From: CAZPZZ01 sp964591245
Lineage (GTDB): Bacteria; Acidobacteriota; Vicinamibacteria; Vicinamibacterales; UBA8438
DNA length: 15,099 bases
Assembly: GCA_964591245.1 (NCBI GenBank)
Contig: CAZPZZ010000101.1
Coordinates: 1 to 15,099, forward strand
Reading direction: 5' to 3'
In this document: positions 6,954-14,239 of the stretch, one piece after another
How the letters are laid out: each line of letters starts with the position of its first letter
Numbering within the stretch: the stretch's first letter is position 1
Notes under the pieces: model-generated
The model's database searches: none
Seen by the model: the letters and a program-made list of their open reading frames with translations, nothing else
Told to the model about the DNA's origin: nothing
Made by a program: the position numbers and the translations under genes

Positions 6954-7928
6954 TCAGGAGCCTTCCATCGCGGCGCCGGCCAGAATGTTGGTCAATCCGT
7001 AGTTCCCTTCATGGCAGGCGTACTCGTAGACCGGCTCTGGATTGTTCTTCATTGGTACAGTGTAGGTCCACGGCCGTGTCCAAACGGCCGGGTCGTCGAT
7101 GGTGACGTCGTACTGTAGCGTGTCGGCGTCAACACGAGTAAACCGTTCGATGAGCGTGAGATTGCGGGTTGTTGAACTCTGCAAGAAGTTTGTTTCACGC
7201 AAGAAGTTTGTCGTCTCGACCACGAGCGTATCTCCGTCCCAGCGGCCTCGGGAATCGCCCGTCCATTGCGGAATCGTTCCATCGAGGTGATCGCTGCCGT
7301 CGAGAGGGACGATCCGCGCGTTGTGATTCATTTCGGCGAAGAGGACGACAGTGCTCTCGGTCTGAAAAACCTGCACGTTGTTGTTGTACGCGCTTGGTGC
7401 CATCGGTGGTCCGGAATTGAAGCCGAGTATGCAACGAACCTGAAGGCCACCGGGGCCCAGATCTTCTACAAATCCGCCTGGGGTGGGTTCATGGCTCGAC
7501 ACCCCTTCCCGTGCTTCCCGTAATTGCGCGCGTCGCTGCTGGGCCTCTTGCGTCAAGGTCGGAATGCGTCCGTCCGGCGGGTCGATCACGAGGGAGGTAC
7601 GCTCGGTGGTGACGACCGTTCCTTCATCGAACCAGAAGTCGTTATAGGGTACGACGCGGTCCGAGGTGTCATTGTCGCGACTGCGTTCTCGAATGGTTTC
7701 GGCCGCAAACTCAGCTGCCTCCTCCGCCGAAAAGATTTCGTTCTCTGACAGGTCGTCTGGGCGTTCCATCGGCGTCAGGCTGCGAAAGTCCCAGACTCCT
7801 TGCAGGTCCGGGGTTCCCCACGACGTACGCGGTGTGTTTGCCGGGCCTGATTGTCCCGCCGCCGCGGTTGACACGAATGACGCGAGCAGCACACCCATTC
7901 CCAGACCGTTCCATACTCGGTAGCGCAT
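6954..7928 (-). CDS. Secreted protein of unknown function, 'WGTPDLQGVWDF' family (paralog B)
   Basis: The product is 324 residues. A signal peptide (about 1-24, ending 'STAAAGQS') is followed by the same block order as paralog A: 'WGTPDLQGVWDFRSLTPMERP', 'RCILGFNSGPP', 'SAYNNNVQVFQT', 'GDTLVVETTNF' and 'YACHEGNYGLTN'. The two differ most in the middle (about residues 90-160), where paralog B has a Gln/Arg-rich stretch. The ATG at 7926-7928 is fixed by an ideal AAGGAG site (7935-7940) six nt upstream and by the signal peptide. The open frame runs on to 8420, but that part overlaps SMUG1 and is not real. Function unknown; a soluble exported protein is likely. Confidence 0.85.
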   Translation of the reverse strand: MRYRVWNGLGMGVLLASFVSTAAAGQSGPANTPRTSWGTPDLQGVWDFRSLTPMERPDDLSENEIFSAEEAAEFAAETIRERSRDNDTSDRVVPYNDFWFDEGTVVTTERTSLVIDPPDGRIPTLTQEAQQRRAQLREAREGVSSHEPTPGGFVEDLGPGGLQVRCILGFNSGPPMAPSAYNNNVQVFQTESTVVLFAEMNHNARIVPLDGSDHLDGTIPQWTGDSRGRWDGDTLVVETTNFLRETNFLQSSTTRNLTLIERFTRVDADTLQYDVTIDDPAVWTRPWTYTVPMKNNPEPVYEYACHEGNYGLTNILAGAAMEGS

Positions 7929-7990
7929 CTCTTGCTCCTTGACGTTGTGGTTCCGACGCTGTCCCGCGATCGCCCTAGGCGATGCGGCTG

Positions 7991-8019
7991 ATTGTATGGC
8001 GTTGGAGCGGTCTTGTGCA
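7991..8019 (-). promoter_or_regulatory. Predicted sigma70-type promoter for paralog B
   Basis: On the minus strand, TGCACA (8019-8014) and TACAAT (7996-7991) are separated by exactly 17 bp, matching -35 and -10 consensus in four and five of six positions. The start codon is about 60 nt downstream. The leader would contain a 6-bp perfect hairpin, ATCGCC/GGCGAT with a 3-nt loop, at 7969-7983. Both are seen in the sequence; their function is inferred. Confidence 0.4.
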
Positions 8020-8037
8020 GTGAAATGATAGTTTCCA

Positions 8038-8790
8038 TTAATCAGAGAGAGACAGCGTGCGTAGCCGCTGGTCGACGAGCATGCCCCAGCCTTGGTTGGC
8101 CCGAGGGTTCGCTGGGCTAGGGTGCGGAATCTCATGAATCGGGTACTGCGTGCCGAGCGCGGCTTCGGCACGCAGACGGGCGAACCGCCCGACGCCGAGG
8201 ATCTGATCAGGCTGCAGAACCTCACAGAGAGCCCGTAACGATGCATCACACGCCGTAAATAACGGTTGACGTTCGGTAGTTGGTAACTTGTCTGGAGTGC
8301 GGTTCTTACCGCCTTCCTCCATGAAGCTGAGTGGGCAGTAGTTCCACACAAAGTGGTGCTGAAAAAATCGCTCAGGGGTACCGAAGCGTTCACGTACCCA
8401 TCCCCACAGACGTGCACCACTGATTTCGGAACGGGGGCAGCGAAAACCGAGCACCGGGCGCTTCGGGTGTTCCGGCACGGGTTTTGAGATTGTTCCTGAG
8501 ATTTGCATCCAATCTCGTACCGTTTTCACTTCCCCGAATGGAACACCGGTTTGCGCCATGCCCCACGGTCCGGGATTCATACCGACGAACAGCCATTGGC
8601 ACTTGGCCGGCACGAACCGCCGCACGTACGCCTCGGCCGAACCCCGTGCGTAATCGAGTGGGTTGTAGACATGTGTCACCGGTGGTTGAAAGCGCAAATG
8701 ACTGACCTCCGTACTCAGTGATCGCATCAGCCGGACCACGTTCCTTGCTTCGGGGTGTACCGTCTTCTTTGAGTTCACGGAGAGAAGCAT
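8038..8790 (-). CDS. smug1: SMUG1-type single-strand-selective uracil-DNA glycosylase
   Basis: The 250-residue product matches SMUG1 closely. It removes uracil and related bases such as 5-hydroxymethyluracil from DNA and starts base excision repair. Motif 1 is 'GMNPGPWGMAQTG' at 70-82, with Asn72 equivalent to the catalytic Asn of the vertebrate enzyme. Motif 2 is 'HPSPANPRAN' at 223-232, with His223 as the second key residue. 'EHPKRPVLGFRCPRSEISGAR' around 107-127 is also nearly the animal sequence. SMUG1 is common in animals and known in some bacteria. I use the ATG at 8788-8790; a later Met at 8727 is also possible because the first 21 residues are weakly conserved and no Shine-Dalgarno is seen. 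It is divergent from the FO synthase gene. Confidence 0.93.
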   Translation of the reverse strand: MLLSVNSKKTVHPEARNVVRLMRSLSTEVSHLRFQPPVTHVYNPLDYARGSAEAYVRRFVPAKCQWLFVGMNPGPWGMAQTGVPFGEVKTVRDWMQISGTISKPVPEHPKRPVLGFRCPRSEISGARLWGWVRERFGTPERFFQHHFVWNYCPLSFMEEGGKNRTPDKLPTTERQPLFTACDASLRALCEVLQPDQILGVGRFARLRAEAALGTQYPIHEIPHPSPANPRANQGWGMLVDQRLRTLSLSD

Positions 8791-8821
8791 ACCGGTCAGG
8801 GCGCTGTAGCGAACCGGTATG
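8788..8821. repeat. 9-bp perfect inverted repeat overlapping the SMUG1 start codon
   Basis: CATACCGGT (8788-8796) and ACCGGTATG (8813-8821) are perfect inverted copies with a 16-bp spacer. The first arm contains the SMUG1 ATG on the minus strand. It could be a repressor site, or an mRNA hairpin that hides the start codon. The spacer holds a small inner CGCT/AGCG pairing. Confidence 0.5.
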
Positions 8822-9008
8822 GGACGTTGGGGCCGTTCACGATGGGGCTCGCTCTGTGGTTATTGCGCGGCGGACGGACCACCTACAATCTGTCAAAGTC
8901 CATCTGACACGGTGGCAGGCTTGACGTTTCCCTGCTGCGCGGGCATCCTCGCGTGCACGTGTTACGTTGTCTGGCCGTACGCCAGAATCGTTCGGTTCGG
9001 AATACTCT
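8791..9008. promoter_or_regulatory. Divergent regulatory region between SMUG1 and FO synthase
   Basis: No gene is seen in these 218 bp. Besides the repeat at 8788-8821, they contain TGTCA (8891-8895) and TGACA (8905-8909) as an inverted pair with a 9-bp spacer, a TTGACG (8921-8926) that could be a -35 for the plus strand though no good -10 follows, and a 6-bp hairpin TCTGGC/GCCAGA with a 5-nt loop at 8970-8986 just before the FO synthase start. Confidence 0.3.
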
Positions 9009-11486
9009 ATGCGTACATCTACCGCCCACGTGTCAGATCGACGGTGCGCTGAGCGTCCTACGGAGCTCGAGGCGCGGGCCCTCGTCCAGGTTGACGATCT
9101 CTCGGAGCTGATGGACCGAGCCTCTGACCTGCGAGACGAGGGGTTCGGCCGTCTTGTGACCTATTCGAAAAAGGTCTTCATCCCGCTGACGAAGCTGTGC
9201 CGAGATGTGTGTCATTACTGCACCTTTGCAGAGCCGCCAGTGCCTGGAGTGAAAGCCTACTTGACCCTCGATGAGGTGGTGGACATTGCTCGGCGCGGTG
9301 CTGAAGCCGGTTGTCGAGAGGCGTTGTTTACGCTGGGGGATAAGCCGGAGCATCGCTACCCCCAGGCCCGTGCGGAGCTGGGCGAGCTCGGTTGTACGTC
9401 GACCATCGATTATCTCTGTGTGGCGGCCAAGGAAGTGTTCGAGGCCACGGGGCTCTTGCCCCATGCGAATCCTGGTGTGGTCACGCGTGAGGAACTCGCG
9501 GCCCTGCGAGAAATTTGTCCGTCACAGGGGATCATGCTGGAAAGCGTTTCCCGGCGATTGATGGAGCCAGGCCAGGCGCACTTCGGGTCTCCGGACAAGG
9601 ATCCAGAGGCGCGACTCGAGACCATCAGATGGGCAGGGAAGCTACGTATCCCCTATACCTCTGGCATCCTGATCGGGATCGGTGAAACCCGTCGCGAGCG
9701 TATTGATTCACTTCTGGCGCTTCGTGATCTCCACGACGAGTTTGGCCATCTTCAGGAGATCATCATCCAGAATTTTCGAGCAAAGCAGGATACTCGGATG
9801 GCGGGGCATCCTGATGCTGATCTGGAGGAACTTCTCTGGACCATCGCGAGCGCACGGATCATTTTTGGCCCAGCCATGTCGGTCCAGGCTCCGCCGAATC
9901 TCAGTCCAGGGGCATTGGAGCCGCTCGTGCGAGCCGGGTTGAACGATTGGGGTGGGGTCTCTCCCGTGACACCGGACCATGTCAACCCAGAGGCGCCGTG
10001 GCCGCATCTCAAGCGGTTGGCGCGTGAGACCGCGCGTGAGGGGAAGGTCTTGACTCCCCGGTTGACCGTATATCCAAGGTACGTCGGTGATCCTGAGCGG
10101 TGGCTTGACCCATCCCTGCGCACGGCCGTTCAACGAGAGGCTGACGCGGATGGGTTGGCGCGTGGCGATGCGTGGTCACCGGGCGACGGCGATGCCGTGC
10201 TTCCTGGGGAGTTACTGCGACTCGTTCAGACAAGGCATTCGGCACGGCCGAGTGGTCGAATCGAGGAGCTGTGTGCGAGGGCGGCGACCGGCCCTGCACT
10301 CGATGAGGGAGAGATCGCAGAGTTGTTTACTGTCCGTGGCGATGATCTTGTGGCGGTAGTGAGCGCGGCTGACGCGCTGCGCCAGCAGGTCAACGGTGAT
10401 ACCGTCACCTACGTCGTCAATCGCAACATCAACTACACCAATGTCTGTTATTTTCGGTGCCAGTTTTGTGCCTTCTCGAAGGGGCAGCTGAGCGAGAACC
10501 TTCGTGGTGCGCCCTACGAGGTCGCACTCGATGAGATTGCCAGGCGGAGTGTCGAGGCGTGGGACCGCGGGGCCACCGAAGTCTGTATGCAGGGGGGGAT
10601 CCACCCCGAGTACACGGGCGAGACCTACCTGCAGATCTGTCGTGCCGTCAAAACGGCCGTCCCCCAGATGCACGTGCATGCCTTTTCGCCGTTGGAGGTC
10701 TGGCACGGCGCAGAGACCCTTGGAGTCTCGCTGGATGATTATCTGACACGCTTGAAAGAGGCTGGACTCGGCACGTTACCGGGGACGGCAGCTGAAGTGC
10801 TGGATGACGAGGTTCGGAGCACGTTGTGCCCTGACAAGCTGTCTACTGATCAATGGTTGTTGGTGATGGAAACAGCCCATCGTGTGGGTTTCAACACGAC
10901 GGCGACCATCATGTACGGGCACATCGATCGCCCAATCAACTGGGGGCGACATCTGGTGCGCCTGCGTGCGCTGCAGGCGCGGACAGGTGGATTCACGGAA
11001 TTCGTGCCTCTGCCCTTCGTGCACATGGAGGCGCCCCTCTATCTGAAGGGCAAGGCTCGTCGCGGACCGACATTTCGGGAGTCCTTGTTGATGCATGCGG
11101 TGGCCAGATTGGCGCTGCATCCAGTGATTCCCAATATTCAGGCCTCCTGGGTGAAGATGGGGCCGCGTGGTATCGCCGAGTGTCTCCGGGCCGGTGTGAA
11201 CGACCTCGGTGGAACGTTGATGAACGAGAGCATTACGCGGGCGGCAGGGGCATCGCACGGTGAGGAGTTGCCGCCTGAGCAGATGGAGGAGCTGATCGGC
11301 AGGGTGGGTCGAAGACCGCATCAGCGCTCGACAGCGTATGGTCGCCCACCAGCTGATCAGGTAAGACGATCGTTTGGCGCCGTTGACCTGCAGCCCACCC
11401 TACGGCTGGCGGCGTCCAAATGGTCCAGGTCGGGCCGCGGAGACGGATTGGTGAGACCGGGGCTTCAGAGCGGGTCAGGGGAATGA
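9009..11486 (+). CDS. fbiC: FO synthase, fused CofG-CofH (FbiC-type) radical SAM enzyme
   Basis: The product is 825 residues from the ATG at 9009. It makes FO (7,8-didemethyl-8-hydroxy-5-deazariboflavin), the chromophore of coenzyme F420, from tyrosine and a ribityl-aminouracil. The N-terminal CofG half has the radical SAM cluster 'CRDVCHYC' (Cys64, 68, 71). The CofH half has 'CYFRCQFC' (Cys480, 484, 487), 'CMQGGIHPEYTGE' and 'SWVKMGPRG'. Domain order and length match mycobacterial FbiC (about 856). The ATG at 9009 is preferred over an in-frame TTG at 8967, which would begin inside a small hairpin; no good ribosome site is seen. After the usual end 'HQRSTAYG', about 47 extra low-complexity residues follow, which is unusual. 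No other F420 gene is in the window, so FO may serve F420 synthesis or a photolyase antenna. Confidence 0.95.
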   Translation: MRTSTAHVSDRRCAERPTELEARALVQVDDLSELMDRASDLRDEGFGRLVTYSKKVFIPLTKLCRDVCHYCTFAEPPVPGVKAYLTLDEVVDIARRGAEAGCREALFTLGDKPEHRYPQARAELGELGCTSTIDYLCVAAKEVFEATGLLPHANPGVVTREELAALREICPSQGIMLESVSRRLMEPGQAHFGSPDKDPEARLETIRWAGKLRIPYTSGILIGIGETRRERIDSLLALRDLHDEFGHLQEIIIQNFRAKQDTRMAGHPDADLEELLWTIASARIIFGPAMSVQAPPNLSPGALEPLVRAGLNDWGGVSPVTPDHVNPEAPWPHLKRLARETAREGKVLTPRLTVYPRYVGDPERWLDPSLRTAVQREADADGLARGDAWSPGDGDAVLPGELLRLVQTRHSARPSGRIEELCARAATGPALDEGEIAELFTVRGDDLVAVVSAADALRQQVNGDTVTYVVNRNINYTNVCYFRCQFCAFSKGQLSENLRGAPYEVALDEIARRSVEAWDRGATEVCMQGGIHPEYTGETYLQICRAVKTAVPQMHVHAFSPLEVWHGAETLGVSLDDYLTRLKEAGLGTLPGTAAEVLDDEVRSTLCPDKLSTDQWLLVMETAHRVGFNTTATIMYGHIDRPINWGRHLVRLRALQARTGGFTEFVPLPFVHMEAPLYLKGKARRGPTFRESLLMHAVARLALHPVIPNIQASWVKMGPRGIAECLRAGVNDLGGTLMNESITRAAGASHGEELPPEQMEELIGRVGRRPHQRSTAYGRPPADQVRRSFGAVDLQPTLRLAASKWSRSGRGDGLVRPGLQSGSGE

Positions 11487-11639
11487 CACGGGGCGCGTTC
11501 ACGGCACGACCTGGTCCGAGGCACTGACTGGCGAGTAGCCTGTCTGGCGTGCTCCGAGCTGCCTGCCTTACTCGCCATGGTGCCGAACGTAGCGGGATTG
11601 CCACTGCCATGTGAGACAAGCCCAGAAAAATCTGTTGAG
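11487..11639. terminator. Convergent intergenic region with a long-loop inverted repeat
   Basis: This lies between the stops of FO synthase and the CDP-alcohol phosphotransferase gene. A perfect 9-bp repeat TGGCGAGTA (11529-11537) / TACTCGCCA (11569-11577) encloses 31 nt. There is no T-run, so termination of both transcripts is possible but weakly supported. No gene is seen. Confidence 0.25.
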
Positions 11640-12200
11640 CTAGGTTGGTTCGTTCGGGCGTGGATGTTCCTGTACCGCGCGAGCAGCGGTCGCGCGATCC
11701 GCGATGGAGATGACAGTCGAGGCGATCAGGAGGTAGCTCATCGTCTTCCCCAGGCCAATCAGTGTGGCGCTGACTGTACTCAGCGCGGTCAGGCGGGCGC
11801 CAGCGATGAAGAAGATCGGCACAAAATAGAGGATCCCGTTCCAGCGTCCGATGGCGTTCATCAACAGTTGTTTTCGTTGAAAGAACCAGTATGAATCAAC
11901 CACGTACTGGCTGAACGCTACGATGATCAGGAGAGGCAATGCTGCGGGTGCGAGCCCGGCAATGGCTGCACCGGTGAGTCCCGAGGTGACGAATAAGCAG
12001 TCGGTGCTGTGGTCGAAGAGTTGGCCGCCCGGGGAGGCCGTGCCAGTGCGACGGGCGATGATGCCATCCCAATAGTCGGTAAGCACCGCAAGGGACAAGC
12101 CAGCGAAGAGGGTGGCACCCGTTGCCAGGCCGGGGCGCGCGATGGCGATGCCAACAGGGAGAGCCAACAGGAGTCTGACGCTCGTCAGTAGATGCGCCAT
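11640..12200 (-). CDS. CDP-alcohol phosphatidyltransferase family membrane enzyme
   Basis: The product is 186 residues with about five or six membrane helices, typical of this family. The full catalytic signature is present: Asp42, Asp45-Gly46, Ala49-Arg50, Gly59, Asp63 and Asp67 at the exact spacing D-x2-DG-x2-AR-x8-G-x3-D-x3-D. Such enzymes join a CDP-linked lipid to an alcohol (glycerol phosphate, inositol phosphate, serine) in the cytoplasmic membrane. The head-group cannot be read from the sequence. It is the last gene of a three-gene operon, starting 12 nt after the flippase-like gene's stop. It might be PgsA-like, but the operon suggests a special lipid rather than housekeeping phosphatidylglycerol. 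Confidence 0.88.
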   Translation of the reverse strand: MAHLLTSVRLLLALPVGIAIARPGLATGATLFAGLSLAVLTDYWDGIIARRTGTASPGGQLFDHSTDCLFVTSGLTGAAIAGLAPAALPLLIIVAFSQYVVDSYWFFQRKQLLMNAIGRWNGILYFVPIFFIAGARLTALSTVSATLIGLGKTMSYLLIASTVISIADRATAARAVQEHPRPNEPT

Positions 12201-12212
12201 GTCCAGTGATAC

Positions 12213-13241
12213 CTACTGACCGAAGAGGTCCCGTTGGGCCCGACGCCAGAATGCGACGCCGATGAGTGCGTTGAAGAGGATGAAAAAATTGTGCTGGACA
12301 AAGCCAAAGGCGGCCATCTGGCCTTCGTTATCCGGGAATAACACCACCCAGAAGGTAATGGCGGCCGCGCGCATCGGGGTGGGGACGGTGGCCGCGAAGA
12401 AAATGACGGGAAGATATCCGAGCAGCGACAGAAATGAAGCGTCGATTCCGAAGAGTCGCAGGGCGAGCGTGTAGACGCCCACGGCGGTGAGCAACGCCGG
12501 AGAGCGTAAGAGAAAGAAGCCAACGTAGTGCGACAGCCGTGCTTGCCGGAACGCATGAAAGATTCGCTTGTCTCGGAAACGGTGCTGCGGCAGGAGAACG
12601 CCGCGGAAATAGAGCAGCCACAGAATGAAGACGAACGCGGCAGTTGCGGCAATGTATGGAATGAGCCCGAAGACGGGCGGTAGTGTGCTTGCGCTAAAGA
12701 GATACCCGAGTGTGGCCCAGATGAGTAGATAGAAGACCTCACAGAACATGATGAACAGCATGACGGAGCCAACTTCCCACCCTGGCACCTGGTCACGCTT
12801 GTTCAAGTAGTAGGCCATCGCGCCCTTACCGATTTGTTCGTTGAACACGGAGATGATGTAGGCACTGGCACGAATAGGCAGAATGTCGCGGTATCGAATT
12901 TTCTTGATGAACCAACTCAGGGCCTGCGTGACGACGAGCGTGTCGATGACGAAATAGAATCCCGAATAGAGCATCATGAGGCCGGCCCAGGGCAGCCATT
13001 GGACAGTGGCAAAAACCTGAACCATGTATTCGGGTAGTGACAATCCTTCGCGCGCCGCGGCCCCGTTGAGGCGGAAGTAGAGATAGATGAAGCAGCCTGC
13101 GGTCAGGGCTAGGAATGCGGCCCTTCCAATTGGATTCCGCGTGGGAGACGCCCCCGTGCCGGGTGTGGATGATTCGTGATCGGGTGAAGAGGATGCACTT
13201 TCGGTGGGGTCGCTGGGCATGTGGGTGTCGGGAGTCGTCAT
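12213..13241 (-). CDS. Flippase-like membrane protein (LPG-synthase TM region / UPF0104-like)
   Basis: The product is 342 residues. The first 36 residues are rich in Ser, Thr and Pro and probably unfolded in the cytosol. About seven or eight membrane helices follow. 'SVFNEQIGKGAMAYYLNKRDQVPGW' around 122-146 resembles the conserved loop of the lysyl-phosphatidylglycerol synthase transmembrane domain family ('G..GE..R...L.R..G'). There is no synthase domain, so it may move or shelter a lipid rather than make one. The start ATG overlaps the upstream stop as ATGA (13238-13241), a sign of translational coupling. The next gene encodes a lipid head-group transferase, which fits a lipid role. The family call is by resemblance only. 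Confidence 0.6.
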   Translation of the reverse strand: MTTPDTHMPSDPTESASSSPDHESSTPGTGASPTRNPIGRAAFLALTAGCFIYLYFRLNGAAAREGLSLPEYMVQVFATVQWLPWAGLMMLYSGFYFVIDTLVVTQALSWFIKKIRYRDILPIRASAYIISVFNEQIGKGAMAYYLNKRDQVPGWEVGSVMLFIMFCEVFYLLIWATLGYLFSASTLPPVFGLIPYIAATAAFVFILWLLYFRGVLLPQHRFRDKRIFHAFRQARLSHYVGFFLLRSPALLTAVGVYTLALRLFGIDASFLSLLGYLPVIFFAATVPTPMRAAAITFWVVLFPDNEGQMAAFGFVQHNFFILFNALIGVAFWRRAQRDLFGQ

Positions 13242-14140
13242 GACGTAATGGTCTCGTGGCGCGCGAGTTTGGAGATGGTGGTCGATAAGGACGTGAGCGT
13301 CACGCCGAGATCGCCATCTGCGTTATGAGGCACCACCTCATCTGCGGTGATCACGTCGATGACGGTCGGTGTCATGCCGCCGCGCTTGACGAGGCCGCCG
13401 ACGGTCGCGGCCAGGCGAGCGATGCCGATAGGCAGGGACGTGATTGTGGGAGTGGTGCCCAGGTGCCGGCCCGTTTCCAGAATCAGGTCCCGATAGGTGG
13501 TCGTCGTCGGGCCGGCGAGTTCGTGCACGCGTACACCAGGCGGTCGCCGATGGCATGCACCGAGGATGGCGATACTGAGGTCGTCGATGTCCAGTGGTCG
13601 CAGCGAGTGGTGCCCTCCGCCCAGTATGCGTACCGAGGGTTTAGCGGCCAGGTGGAGCAGGGCTCGTGCGCCCGCCGTCTCGGGTCCGAGGAGGATTGGC
13701 GTGCGGATGATGGTGGCCGAGAGGGCAGATTCGTGGACCAGGTGTTCAGCGTCGCCTTTCGAGCGGTAGTAGCGATTTGTGGCCTGTGGGTCGGCGTCAA
13801 GCGTGCTGACGAGGACGAGGTGCTGGACATCTGTGGCGGCGGCGGCGTCGAGCACCGCACGGGTGACGTCGACGTTCGCGGTCTGATACGTCGTTTCCGG
13901 TCCCTCGATGAGGATGCCCGCGAGGTGCACGACTGTTGTGGCGCCGGCAAAGGCAGCGATCAGGCTATCAACGTGTCGGTAGTCGATGAGGCTGGGTGTG
14001 ACCTGGACCATGGATGGGAGCGTGGCGGCGGCACGTTCGCTCCGGACGGCTGCAACGGCCTGCAGGTCATCCTGCTCCGAAAGTTGGCGGAGTAGGGCTT
14101 TGCCAACGGCACTGTTGGCTCCAGTGATAGCGATTTTCAT
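13238..14140 (-). CDS. NAD(P)-binding atypical short-chain dehydrogenase (NDUFA9-like)
   Basis: The product is 300 residues. It begins with a Rossmann nucleotide-binding motif, 'MKIAITGANSAVG', then has 'VVHLAG' at 70-75 and a YxxxK pair (Tyr124, Lys128). The layout fits atypical/extended SDRs related to complex I NDUFA9, often NAD(P)H binding and without clear activity. It should be a soluble or membrane-associated cytosolic protein. It is the first gene of a three-gene operon, its stop overlapping the flippase-like start by 4 bp (ATGA). It may act on a lipid or sugar precursor, but the substrate is not visible. A 15-bp palindrome 56 bp upstream may control the operon. Confidence 0.85.
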   Translation of the reverse strand: MKIAITGANSAVGKALLRQLSEQDDLQAVAAVRSERAAATLPSMVQVTPSLIDYRHVDSLIAAFAGATTVVHLAGILIEGPETTYQTANVDVTRAVLDAAAATDVQHLVLVSTLDADPQATNRYYRSKGDAEHLVHESALSATIIRTPILLGPETAGARALLHLAAKPSVRILGGGHHSLRPLDIDDLSIAILGACHRRPPGVRVHELAGPTTTTYRDLILETGRHLGTTPTITSLPIGIARLAATVGGLVKRGGMTPTVIDVITADEVVPHNADGDLGVTLTSLSTTISKLARHETITS

Positions 14141-14195
14141 ACGTCACACTCAAGTTTGCATGATGCCTGGCTGAAAGCGTACCACCGTGAAGGGC

Positions 14196-14210
14196 TTCGA
14201 ACTGTTCGAA
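14196..14210. promoter_or_regulatory. 15-bp perfect palindrome upstream of the SDR operon, candidate operator
   Basis: TTCGAACTGTTCGAA is two 7-bp inverted arms around a central T. It lies 56 bp before the SDR start and within the 99-bp gap after folK. Actinobacterial LexA boxes share the CGAAC/GTTCG arms but have a 4-nt centre, so this is only loosely similar. Function inferred. Confidence 0.4.
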
Positions 14211-14239
14211 AGTCTGAGGCGTAGTCGACGTCCGGATTT

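Noticed and set aside
7929..8420. Extension of paralog B's frame upstream of its signal peptide
   Set aside because: It overlaps SMUG1 coding sequence, and an ideal ribosome site plus signal peptide mark the start at 7928.
13325..14095. Long plus-strand open frame of 256 codons
   Set aside because: It lies antisense inside the well-supported SDR gene; long antisense frames are common in GC-rich DNA and its translation shows no known motif.
14196..14210. Canonical LexA (SOS) box
   Set aside because: The arms match CGAAC/GTTCG but are separated by one base rather than four, so I list it only as an unassigned palindrome.
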